A DNA stretch of 64,000 bases from Bifidobacterium sp. WK012_4_13. GTDB taxonomy: Bacteria; Actinomycetota; Actinomycetes; Actinomycetales; Bifidobacteriaceae. Positions 1 to 7,141 of the stretch are shown here, in pieces. The translations under genes were made by a program, and so were the position numbers. The notes beneath the pieces are model-generated. The model was not told where the DNA came from, did not search any database, and worked only from the letters and a program-made list of their open reading frames with translations. The stretch lies in assembly GCF_041080835.1 (NCBI RefSeq), contig NZ_CP129683.1, forward strand, positions 992,001 to 1,056,000, in the 5' to 3' direction. How positions within the stretch are numbered: position 1 is the first letter of the stretch; each line of letters starts with the position of its first letter.

Positions 1-123
1 CCTGGTATTGAGTTTTGTCTTCCCACCACATACAATTTAGGTACAGGCAAATTTGCGCTGTATATCAGAGGGTCCGAATTAACGTTTAAGCGTCATGTGA
101 TGGCGTCGGCCTCTGAGGAATGA
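1..123 (+). CDS. C-terminal fragment of an unrecognised protein (open at window start)
   Basis: Frame 1 is open from the first base and stops with TGA at 121-123, giving about 40 residues that begin PGIEFCLPTT and end MASASEE. I do not recognise the family and see no start codon in a good context. A hairpin with GC-rich arms sits directly on the stop codon, which fits the end of a real gene. It is co-directional with the DUF3800 gene that follows. Whether it belongs to the phage or the chromosome cannot be told here. Confidence 0.45.
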   Translation, partial: PGIEFCLPTTYNLGTGKFALYIRGSELTFKRHVMASASEE

Positions 124-148
124 GCCGCCACGATAGGCGGCTCATTTG
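122..148 (+). terminator. Hairpin, possible intrinsic terminator
   Basis: GAGCCGCC (122-129) pairs with GGCGGCTC (136-143) around a 6-nt loop and is followed by ATTTGCGTT. The T-run is weak. It lies between the truncated upstream gene and the DUF3800 gene. Confidence 0.5.
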
Positions 149-165
149 CGTTACAAGGAGACCGG

Positions 166-852
166 TTGAATATTTTTGCTTACGCTGACGAAAGCGGAGT
201 GTTTGATCACGTGCACAACGACTATTTCGTGTTTGGTGGTCTCCTATTTATCAGCAAAGAACAAAAGGACGTGGCCGGGCGTAGATACATATCCGCCGAA
301 CGAGACCTCAGAAAGGCCGGTGCCGCTGCAGGCCATCAAGAGATGAAGGCCATCTACCTGTCCAACGGCCACAAAGCCTCGTTGTTCAGAGCAATGAACC
401 CCTACGTCCGATTTGGGGTTGTGGTGAGGCAAGCTTATGTGCTCGAAGCAATCTTTGACAACAAGAAGAGCAAACAACGCTATCTTGATTATGTCTTCAA
501 GATAGGCATGAAACGAACCATGCAACACATGATGGCCGATGGCCTGTTCCAAGCCGAGGATGTTGATTCTATTTACGTGTCAATGGATGAGCACTCCACT
601 GCGACCGATGGTCTATACGAAATGAGACAAGGCCTAGAGGCAGAATTCAAATACGGTACTTTCAATTCCACTTATCAGAAACACTTTCCCCCGCTTTTCC
701 CGCAAATGAAAAACGTCGAGTTCGTTCTTCGTGATTCATGCCAGGACCCCCTGATAAGGGCAGCCGATATAACAGCAAATCGCCTGTATTATTCCGTAGT
801 GCATAAACGACCGGAGATGGCAAAACATATATTTATCGTCAACCAGCCATAG
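166..852 (+). CDS. DUF3800 domain protein
   Basis: The 228-residue protein opens with the YADESG motif typical of DUF3800, a family with a predicted RNase H-like fold and no settled function. A second acidic cluster (SMDEHS) lies in the middle and the late motif IRAADITANRLYY follows, also as in the family. The start is a TTG at 166 with an AAGGAG ribosome site five bases upstream; no better ATG exists. It converges on the P63C gene. DUF3800 genes are frequent in prophages and defence-rich regions, so this may be phage cargo. Function is unknown. Confidence 0.8.
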   Translation: MNIFAYADESGVFDHVHNDYFVFGGLLFISKEQKDVAGRRYISAERDLRKAGAAAGHQEMKAIYLSNGHKASLFRAMNPYVRFGVVVRQAYVLEAIFDNKKSKQRYLDYVFKIGMKRTMQHMMADGLFQAEDVDSIYVSMDEHSTATDGLYEMRQGLEAEFKYGTFNSTYQKHFPPLFPQMKNVEFVLRDSCQDPLIRAADITANRLYYSVVHKRPEMAKHIFIVNQP

Positions 853-870
853 ACACTTCATTTGAACGCA

Positions 871-910
871 AAAATAGCCCCGCCCCCGGCGTGATGCCGG
901 GAGCGGGGCT
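871..910 (-). terminator. Intrinsic terminator of the P63C gene (copy 1 of a duplicated terminator)
   Basis: A 35-nt hairpin (876-910) has outer arms AGCCCCGC/GCGGGGCT and inner arms CCGGC/GCCGG. Read leftwards it is followed by ATTTTTG, so it terminates the P63C gene. A copy with a single mismatch lies at 2138-2172 in the same orientation. Confidence 0.85.
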
Positions 911-965
911 GAGTGGCACCGGCCGAAGCCGGGGTGTGGTTCATTTGGATGTATCCAAGAAGCGA

Positions 966-1883
966 CTAGTCGTCCATCGTTAACTCTCCCTGTACTGCCC
1001 CATGTTTCGGGTATGCACGGTCGAGGAGTCGGGTAAATTCAGACCATGAGCCCGAAGCTCTCATAAGAGTGATAACGGAACCGATCATCTTTTCAAGATG
1101 CTTGTTACCAATATCTTCGGTGAGGAACTGATGGTGATGATGTTTTCTGTGCCCATCAGCACCGGAAGGGTTCTTTTTCTTAAGACTTTCAAGTACTCCA
1201 CTCGGGAGCCTGTCGTAGACGATATCATTCGCGATTTTCCCGACAACCCTGGGTTTCTTCCCTCCTGCGCCCAGATTTATGTAATCCCAGCCCTTGAGCT
1301 TAAACATCTGGGAATAGAACTCGTCGGGGAATCGCTTCGCCCATGGCTGGAGCTCTTCGGAGATATATTTACTCAGCAAAAGCTCAAGCTCGTTGTGCTG
1401 TCTTACCGACTGATACCCGGTAGCCTCATCCACCAGAGCCACCACGCCAATCTTAGCCAAGGCAGCCATCAGTATCTCAGCCTGTAGAGCGATATGCTCC
1501 TGTGAAGGCAGGAGCGCGTGGTCCCTTCGCGCTTTCAGAAACACATCGCATATTTCAGGAAGGGATGTCGCGTCGATACCGTAGGCTCCGAATCCCCCCT
1601 GGCCCTTTGCTCTCCATATGCGGCGGTCAACAAGCTTGCGTTCTAATGCCGCGGAAATGTATGGCTTCAGATTCCCCGCCGAAACATAGACGGGTAGCTT
1701 GTTGCCCTCTTTCTGCCGAATCCAGTGCGATCCGCCTCTTTTGTTTCCCAGCGCTGCACTGACCTGCCGCTCGGACAACAGCCGTGTGCCGTCCTTCATG
1801 ACGCCGCACGGTATATCAATCCCCTCCGCAAGGTGCAACTCGCCACCGTATTCGGCCGTTTCGCCTTTTTCTCTCTCTGCCAT
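966..1883 (-). CDS. P63C domain protein
   Basis: The 305-residue protein matches the P63C domain family: GYQSVR near residue 155, ELQPWAKRFPDEFY, KLKGWDY, then RVVGK, NDIVYDRLPSGVLE, RKHHHHQ and, near the C-terminus, LMRASGSW and LDRAYP. P63C proteins occur in phages and mobile islands and their biochemical role is unknown. An AGGA ribosome site precedes the ATG. The gene has its own terminator and an AT-rich upstream region, so it is an independent transcription unit beyond the end of the late operon. It is probably phage cargo (a moron). Confidence 0.85.
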   Translation of the reverse strand: MAEREKGETAEYGGELHLAEGIDIPCGVMKDGTRLLSERQVSAALGNKRGGSHWIRQKEGNKLPVYVSAGNLKPYISAALERKLVDRRIWRAKGQGGFGAYGIDATSLPEICDVFLKARRDHALLPSQEHIALQAEILMAALAKIGVVALVDEATGYQSVRQHNELELLLSKYISEELQPWAKRFPDEFYSQMFKLKGWDYINLGAGGKKPRVVGKIANDIVYDRLPSGVLESLKKKNPSGADGHRKHHHHQFLTEDIGNKHLEKMIGSVITLMRASGSWSEFTRLLDRAYPKHGAVQGELTMDD

Positions 1884-2137
1884 ATATCCTCATTTCTTTA
1901 TCAAAATTGATTCATTTATATCATGAAAGAGGAGATTAAGCTAGGCACCATATAGAAACGTTGAAACAGCAATGAATAATCAACACCAACCCTTGCAAAA
2001 TCGATATATCGGCACCTTATGATTTGTTGATATTACAGTGTTTTGGAAATCATATGTGAAGAAAATGAGTAGCAACTGCTTTATCAAAGATACATACGTA
2101 TTGGCCAATTTATCCACAAGCAGCCTAACACAAAACA
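1884..2137. other. AT-rich gap upstream of the P63C gene
   Basis: This 254-base stretch is much more AT-rich than its surroundings and holds no convincing gene on either strand. It must contain the leftward promoter of the P63C gene, but I cannot place a clean -35/-10 pair. Confidence 0.5.
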
Positions 2138-2172
2138 AGCCCCGCCCTCGGCGTGATGCCGGGAGCGGGGCT
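2130..2172 (-). terminator. Terminator of the late operon (copy 2 of a duplicated terminator)
   Basis: A 35-nt hairpin (2138-2172) is identical to 876-910 except for one base and is followed leftwards by TTGTTTTG. It lies 37 bases beyond the stop of the holin gene and so closes the leftward late operon. Confidence 0.85.
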
Positions 2173-2208
2173 ATGAGTAAATGTGTACGAATTCGTACAT
2201 ATTTAATG

Positions 2209-2592
2209 TCAGGCTGTAGTGGCTGCCTGGGTTGCGTCGATTGACTTTTCGTCAGCAGTCACAGGTGTTTCCTTTGTGACTGTCACTGCCGGTTGTTGTG
2301 TGGCAGTGACGGTAACTGGCATGGTGTCGAGATCCACGTAGGCCTTGGCGATGAGCGCGTAGATGGTCTGGGCCACGCCCATGACCGCAGCCGTGACCAC
2401 CGTCGCGTTGAGCGGGGACTGGAAGCTGCCGGTCAGCCAGAGCGCGAGCAGCGCGATCACACCGCTCAGCAGGAGCGAAAACGGGAGCCGCCAGTCCGAG
2501 GGAACGTACCTCTTCACCAGTTGCACGATGACGCTGGAGGTGACGCCGCCCGCGAGCACGGTCGCCAGTTGCATTGCCGTAGTTGTATCCAT
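2209..2592 (-). CDS. Putative holin
   Basis: This small membrane protein (127 residues, start ATG at 2592 with AAGGAG nine bases upstream) has three hydrophobic stretches: about residues 8-28, 38-57 and 63-86. The Thr/Val-rich C-terminal tail ends DATQAATTA. It is the last gene of the late operon, directly after the endolysin, and these three points together suggest a holin that would release the lysin. No sequence signature fixes the family. The same frame stays open far upstream inside the endolysin gene, but the ribosome site places the start here. Confidence 0.7.
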   Translation of the reverse strand: MDTTTAMQLATVLAGGVTSSVIVQLVKRYVPSDWRLPFSLLLSGVIALLALWLTGSFQSPLNATVVTAAVMGVAQTIYALIAKAYVDLDTMPVTVTATQQPAVTVTKETPVTADEKSIDATQAATTA

Positions 2593-2606
2593 GATTATTC
2601 TTCTCC

Positions 2607-3947
2607 TTAGAATTTTCCTGTGTTGAGTCTGGTCTGCAAGGCGCGCACGGTGGCGGGCCCGAAGCTGCCATCGGCAGTGACACCGAGGTGACGTTGGATG
2701 GCGCGAATCGTGTTGGGACCGAGGAAACCGTCCTGTGCGAGCCCGAGTCTTGCCTGGACCTTGCGGATGAGGTTCGAACCGGTCGAACCGTAGGCGACGG
2801 AGTACAGGCCGGTGCGCGAATAGCCGCGTGGGATGACCTGGCCGGAGACCACGCCGTCCACGCTCGTGCCCATGGTCTTCTGCCACAGCGCTATCGTCGC
2901 CGAGCCCGCCGAACCGTCCACACCTGTCTTCGAGGTTGAGTGCGTCCCTGCCAATGCCGCCTGGGTTGCTGGGCCTGCATACCCGTCCACGGTGAGACCG
3001 TGGGTCTTCTGGAAGTTGGCGACGGCGGCACGTGTGGCTGGACCATAGGAGCCGTCGACGGTCAGCCTGTAGCCGTACACGTTGAGCAGACGCTGCGTCT
3101 GGGATATGGAGTAGCCCAGATACGTGCCGGTCGGCACCGAGGATGCGGACGCGACCGTGGCCGTTGTGGCGGTGCTGGTGGTCTGTCCATTGCTCCACGC
3201 TCCGGACTTGGCGAGGTTCATGTCAAGGCTGCCCGAATAGCCGGAGACCCGTCCCACGCTCGTGTACTGGTGGATGTAGTACGTGCTCCAATACGAGACC
3301 GACGGCGCGCCATGATAGGCTCCGTTGTTGCTGCCGTAGTTGGCCACCCACAGCTTCACGCCGCTTGCGGCCACGCTCGACCAGTTGTAGGCGCGGGTCA
3401 CCGACGAGCTCATATACACATACACGTTCGCATCCGCGCCAAGACGGGCACGCACCTGGGCAACCCAGGCGGCCACCGCAGCCGGGGACACGAAGCTGCT
3501 GCCCTCCGCGTCGTAGACGAGCGGATCGCCCTTCTGATACTCGACGAGATTGCTCACGAAATAGTTGGCCGCACTAGTGGGGTTCGCGTACCCGTTGAAG
3601 TAGTAGTGGCCGAGCCCCTTGCCGGCCGCACGGACCGCCTTCGCGTTGCGGGCGTACATGGAATCCTTGTAAAGGTAGCCGATATCAGAACCGGATTGCT
3701 TCACGATGACGAACGAGCCGAGCGCACCGATGCTGATGGATCCCTGCCATCTGCTGATGTCCTGACCGACCGTGTCGGCGGATGCAACCTGCGTGATGCC
3801 TGCCGATGCCGCCAATGGAATGGCAACCCCAGCGGTCGCCGCAGCCGGAACGATGCCAGCCGAGAGGGCAAGGGTGAGCGCTCCGGCGAGGAAACGCCTG
3901 CCGACGACACCCAGCATCCGTGACTTCTTGTGTCTTGCGTGACTCAT
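2607..3947 (-). CDS. Secreted endolysin: GH25 lysozyme with peptidoglycan-binding repeats
   Basis: The 446-residue protein has an N-terminal signal-like segment (basic RRF, then an Ala/Leu/Gly-rich core to about residue 58). A glycoside hydrolase family 25 domain follows (about 60-255), with the opening GQDISRWQG and the catalytic-type YDAEG motif. Three or four peptidoglycan_binding_1 repeats follow (VDGSYGPATRAAV, VDGYAGPATQAAL, QDGFLGPNTIRAI, ADGSFGPATVRAL). GH25 enzymes cleave the glycan between MurNAc and GlcNAc. Its ATG abuts the stop of the lipoprotein gene and a GGAGGTG ribosome site lies inside that gene, so the two are coupled. The signal implies Sec export rather than strict dependence on a holin. 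Confidence 0.9.
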   Translation of the reverse strand: MSHARHKKSRMLGVVGRRFLAGALTLALSAGIVPAAATAGVAIPLAASAGITQVASADTVGQDISRWQGSISIGALGSFVIVKQSGSDIGYLYKDSMYARNAKAVRAAGKGLGHYYFNGYANPTSAANYFVSNLVEYQKGDPLVYDAEGSSFVSPAAVAAWVAQVRARLGADANVYVYMSSSVTRAYNWSSVAASGVKLWVANYGSNNGAYHGAPSVSYWSTYYIHQYTSVGRVSGYSGSLDMNLAKSGAWSNGQTTSTATTATVASASSVPTGTYLGYSISQTQRLLNVYGYRLTVDGSYGPATRAAVANFQKTHGLTVDGYAGPATQAALAGTHSTSKTGVDGSAGSATIALWQKTMGTSVDGVVSGQVIPRGYSRTGLYSVAYGSTGSNLIRKVQARLGLAQDGFLGPNTIRAIQRHLGVTADGSFGPATVRALQTRLNTGKF

Positions 3948-4448
3948 CTACTTCACCTCCGGTGACGTGATCGAGGCGGCCGCGTTCACACCCGTGGCCG
4001 AGTTGGAAACGGTCTTGCCATCAAGTGTCACGGTCGACCTGATGGAGCTGGCTGAGGTGCCGTTCTGCGCGCTGACGGTCACCTTCTGACCGGTCGTGAC
4101 CTGCAGGGTGGTCGAATATGGCAGCGCCACGTTCTCAGCGGACTTGGTGGCGGCCTTCGAGTCGCCCACCCTGCCGGTCGAATCGGTGGGACTGGCCGAC
4201 TGCGCGTCCAGGCCAGAGGCCGCATCCGACGGCTTCAATCCTGTGTCAGGGTCGATGACCGTGATGGTCACGTCCGTGGCCACGCCCTCGCCTTGCACCG
4301 TAATGGTGGCAATGCTTGTCGTGGAATGTTTGGATTGCTGCGATGTGCTCGTTGACGTTGACACTGGTTCAGGCTGCGCGTTGCCGCACGCTCCCACGCT
4401 CATTAGGAACAGGACTGCTCCCAATGCTGCGCATAATCGTCTCCGCAT
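3948..4448 (-). CDS. Phage-encoded lipoprotein
   Basis: The 166-residue protein begins with four arginine-rich residues, a hydrophobic core and the lipobox LMSVGAC with the lipidated Cys at about position 21. The rest is a Ser/Thr/Ala-rich chain with two short beta-like segments (TITVQGEG, KVTVSAQNG). It has no recognised domain. The frame is open further upstream, but AGGAGG six bases before the ATG at 4448 decides the start. It is translationally coupled to the endolysin. Surface lipoproteins of prophages often block superinfection or act in lysis; either role is inference. Confidence 0.75.
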   Translation of the reverse strand: MRRRLCAALGAVLFLMSVGACGNAQPEPVSTSTSTSQQSKHSTTSIATITVQGEGVATDVTITVIDPDTGLKPSDAASGLDAQSASPTDSTGRVGDSKAATKSAENVALPYSTTLQVTTGQKVTVSAQNGTSASSIRSTVTLDGKTVSNSATGVNAAASITSPEVK

Positions 4449-4464
4449 GGATTTCCTCCTCATT

Positions 4465-4497
4465 TGGGGTATAAAAAAGCCTCCGGATGTTCGGAGG
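4465..4497 (-). terminator. Intrinsic terminator inside the late operon
   Basis: Read leftwards, GCCTCCG pairs with CGGAGGC around a 5-nt loop and is followed by TTTTTTAT. It separates the 134-residue membrane protein gene from the lipoprotein-endolysin-holin lysis block. Confidence 0.85.
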
Positions 4498-4516
4498 CTA
4501 CAAATTTCAAATCTCA

Positions 4517-4921
4517 TTATTCTGGCATGACTTCATGCTTAGGGTTCCAATCATCAAGTCGATCGCGGATCTCATACTCGCGTTTCAACTGGTCGAGCCG
4601 GATATGCCCGACACCATTGCCACCCATGCGCAAGTATTCTTCACCGGACTCTAGAGCGCTGGTGAAGGCATTCTGATCACGCGGGCGAGCGAACAGACAC
4701 TGTCTGAGCACAATGAGCTTAATGTCGCGCATCTGCTCGTCAAGCGCGTGGAAATGCTCAAAGTCACGGTCAAGCTTCCCCTCGATGGGTTTCAAGTCTT
4801 CACGGGTAATCGCTGTCCTGCGTCGAGCGAGATGCTGACTGAACCAGCCAGTCAAACCACCCAGCCCACCAGAACCGATAACGGCGGTCACAATGGCCAC
4901 GATTGAATCATCAGACAACAT
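4517..4921 (-). CDS. Small phage membrane protein, possible second holin
   Basis: The protein has 134 residues from the ATG at 4921, which has GGAG six bases upstream; an ATG at 4927 is the alternative. One N-terminal hydrophobic segment (SIVAIVTAVIGSGGLGGLTGWF) is followed by a basic RRR and a charged, probably helical body of about 110 residues. This layout occurs in siphophage proteins encoded between tail fibres and lysis genes, some of them annotated as holins. No specific family was recognised. Confidence 0.65.
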   Translation of the reverse strand: MLSDDSIVAIVTAVIGSGGLGGLTGWFSQHLARRRTAITREDLKPIEGKLDRDFEHFHALDEQMRDIKLIVLRQCLFARPRDQNAFTSALESGEEYLRMGGNGVGHIRLDQLKREYEIRDRLDDWNPKHEVMPE

Positions 4922-5088
4922 AAGCATCTCCAAAAACTGCCAGCTCGCCCACGCTCTGATGCAGGGCGAGCCAGTCAACGCGTGAATCAGGCATGATCGT
5001 CAAACCTCGCTTACAAGGGCCACTACGAGCGATGCGGTTGCAGACGAATGCGTCATTGATGATATTGTCAGCATACTTTCCTTAAAGT
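4922..5088. other. Short gap downstream of the tail fibre gene
   Basis: This gap contains only very short leftward reading frames. One of 27 codons (4911-4994) has GAGG ten bases before its ATG and overlaps the start of the next gene. I see no domain and no terminator here. Confidence 0.35.
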
Positions 5089-7131
5089 TCATATGTTTTC
5101 AACAACGATGGTGCGGTCACGAATGCTCCCCGCCATGTTGCCAGTGCCAATGCAGTATGCGCGCAAGGCCCAGCATGGGTAGATGAGCGTGCCAATTGGG
5201 AGACCACTGACAAGCTGAATCGAACACCCCGGAATCAAACCGGAATTACTGGGGCCAGTTCGCACATAGATGGGGACTGCGCCTACCTGATTGCTCAATG
5301 AGGTCACTATGTCATGCGTCGAGGTGGTAAAGAATATTGCAACATCCAAATAATTGATAGTGCCATTATCGGTTGTCGTATTGTTGGAGTAGCTGAAGCT
5401 TACCTTTATCTTCCCCGTCGTCGAATAGAAGCCTGACTCATTCGCGTCATACTGCCATCCCGTAACGCCCGTGGACGTTCTGATCGGCGACATTATCCGG
5501 TCACTGGACTGATACTGCGTCGAACCGAATATCGTCGAGCTCAAGTCAACCATTGAACTGTTCACGGGATTCCATGCCTGTATGCCATATGTCGCGTCCG
5601 AACCCATGTGAGCGTAGGCTGTCCCACCCTTATAGACGGTCATTCCAGTGTTGTTCATTTCTGTTCTTGAACTGGAGGAACCGGTGCGCACGGTAGCCCC
5701 GGTTATCGTTCCCTTGTTCGCAGTGAAGGAACCGTCACTTGCCGATATGGACAGCGTGACATTGCCGTTCGCATCGTAGGCGGTGATGCCAGCACTGTTG
5801 ATGGCGACCCGAGCGCCGCTGGACGCGGTCTGGAACAGGCCGGACGTGATTATCCCCGCCGAGAGCATGCCGATGACCGCACTGTCGGCCTGGATGTCGC
5901 GCACGGCAAGCTGGTCGAGATACATGGCTATCGGTATCGCCTGCCATACTGTCCCATCCCACCACCATTCGGCACTGAGAGCCGACTGGAAGGTGCTGTC
6001 GCCGGAGAACCAGTCAAGGCCAAGGGACTGCAATGCGTTGTAATCGTCTTGCGAGAGCAATGACTGCTGCTTCAGGAACAATGTCCCACCAACAGTCACA
6101 GGAAGATGCCATGCGACTAATACGTCGGTCTGACTGGTCAGGGAAAACGGTATGGATACTATTCTCCCTTGAGTCATGTCAAGGTTTGAATCATAGGCAA
6201 TGTTCACGCCACTGGTGCTTGTCTCGTATTGAACTGCGGCAGACATTGGAGTTCGAACCACGTCAGAACTCTTTGCATAGCATGAATATACATAGTCACC
6301 GGCGGGCAAAGTGATTGTCTCGCAGGTTCTTGCATAGGCATTCGTCGTGAAGCCTGAAAGAACGGTTGCGGTCACTCCAACGCCATTGGACGACGCAGAC
6401 GCACCATATAGAGTGGTGAAACTGGTTACCTTGGGGTCGGTTGCAAGGTTCGTCGCCACCAGTGCACCGTCCTTCGTCAGCGTGCTTGAGGAAGCGTCAG
6501 TCGTTCCTGACCATGCGGCGGTCATGGAATCCCCGTACTTGAGCCACAGGTCGCCCTTGTGCACGCCATCGCCGACAGGGTCGGTGGTCGACTTGGTGAC
6601 CGTGATGCCCAATATGTCAGGGTCGATGTCCGACGATTCGACGGTGACGCTGACATCATCGCTCGCGGCGGAGGCGTTGGGCGCGCTCGTACCATCCTGC
6701 AGATGCGCGTCGTCGTAGGCGATCGCGGAGACCGTGTGCACCGAACCGGTCTCGTACGCGCCAAACGCCCTGCTGCCCGCAGCGTACATGCTTTCGACGG
6801 CCACGCCATCGATCTGGATCGCGACATGGTCGAAGTCGGGGGGCACGCCGCCGTCGAGCGTGCCATCCCATGAGACGATGATCATGCCATTGCCTGATGT
6901 GACGGTGATGCCCGTCGGCGTTCCCGGAGCCGTCGTGTCCCCCACCCACTGGGCGACGCCGGTGTCCCCGGCACCGACACCCATGATGCTGCTGGTGCCG
7001 TCCGCGTTAGGGATTTCCACCGTTCCCGCGTTCCCTGTCATCTGTTTCGCGGCGATGCGGACTGCACTGTTCGCCGTATCGAGCGCCAGCGTGATGGTGT
7101 CCTTGCGTGTGATGTCTGGATGATAGACCAT
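5089..7131 (-). CDS. Tail fibre / receptor-binding-type protein with a fibronectin III-like domain
   Basis: The 680-residue protein starts after an AGGAGGT ribosome site. Residues about 70-165 look like a fibronectin type III module (PGTPTGITV, GMIIVSWDG, VHTVSAIAYDD). A WLKYGDS segment, a beta-rich carbohydrate-binding-like middle region, and a repetitive Ala/Ser/Thr-rich shaft with ITSGLFQTASSG and ITAYDANGNV follow; the latter is typical of trimeric phage fibres. It is last in the tail gene series, the usual place for host-recognition proteins. Which surface structure it binds cannot be deduced. Confidence 0.75.
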   Translation of the reverse strand: MVYHPDITRKDTITLALDTANSAVRIAAKQMTGNAGTVEIPNADGTSSIMGVGAGDTGVAQWVGDTTAPGTPTGITVTSGNGMIIVSWDGTLDGGVPPDFDHVAIQIDGVAVESMYAAGSRAFGAYETGSVHTVSAIAYDDAHLQDGTSAPNASAASDDVSVTVESSDIDPDILGITVTKSTTDPVGDGVHKGDLWLKYGDSMTAAWSGTTDASSSTLTKDGALVATNLATDPKVTSFTTLYGASASSNGVGVTATVLSGFTTNAYARTCETITLPAGDYVYSCYAKSSDVVRTPMSAAVQYETSTSGVNIAYDSNLDMTQGRIVSIPFSLTSQTDVLVAWHLPVTVGGTLFLKQQSLLSQDDYNALQSLGLDWFSGDSTFQSALSAEWWWDGTVWQAIPIAMYLDQLAVRDIQADSAVIGMLSAGIITSGLFQTASSGARVAINSAGITAYDANGNVTLSISASDGSFTANKGTITGATVRTGSSSSRTEMNNTGMTVYKGGTAYAHMGSDATYGIQAWNPVNSSMVDLSSTIFGSTQYQSSDRIMSPIRTSTGVTGWQYDANESGFYSTTGKIKVSFSYSNNTTTDNGTINYLDVAIFFTTSTHDIVTSLSNQVGAVPIYVRTGPSNSGLIPGCSIQLVSGLPIGTLIYPCWALRAYCIGTGNMAGSIRDRTIVVENI

Positions 7132-7141
7132 CCGTAACCTC

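Noticed and set aside
2038..2244. 68-codon rightward frame in the left noncoding region
   Set aside because: It runs through the late-operon terminator into the holin gene and has no ribosome site.
2593..3198. Upstream extension of the holin frame by about 200 codons
   Set aside because: It lies within the endolysin gene in another frame and has an arginine-rich, shadow-like composition. AAGGAG before the ATG at 2592 fixes the real start.
2940..3923. 327-codon rightward frame opposite the endolysin
   Set aside because: It is the antisense shadow of a GC-rich gene whose GH25 and binding repeats are clear.
4911..4994. 27-codon leftward frame with GAGG upstream, overlapping the small membrane protein start
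   Set aside because: It is too short and has no recognised motif; kept only as a note in the gap description.
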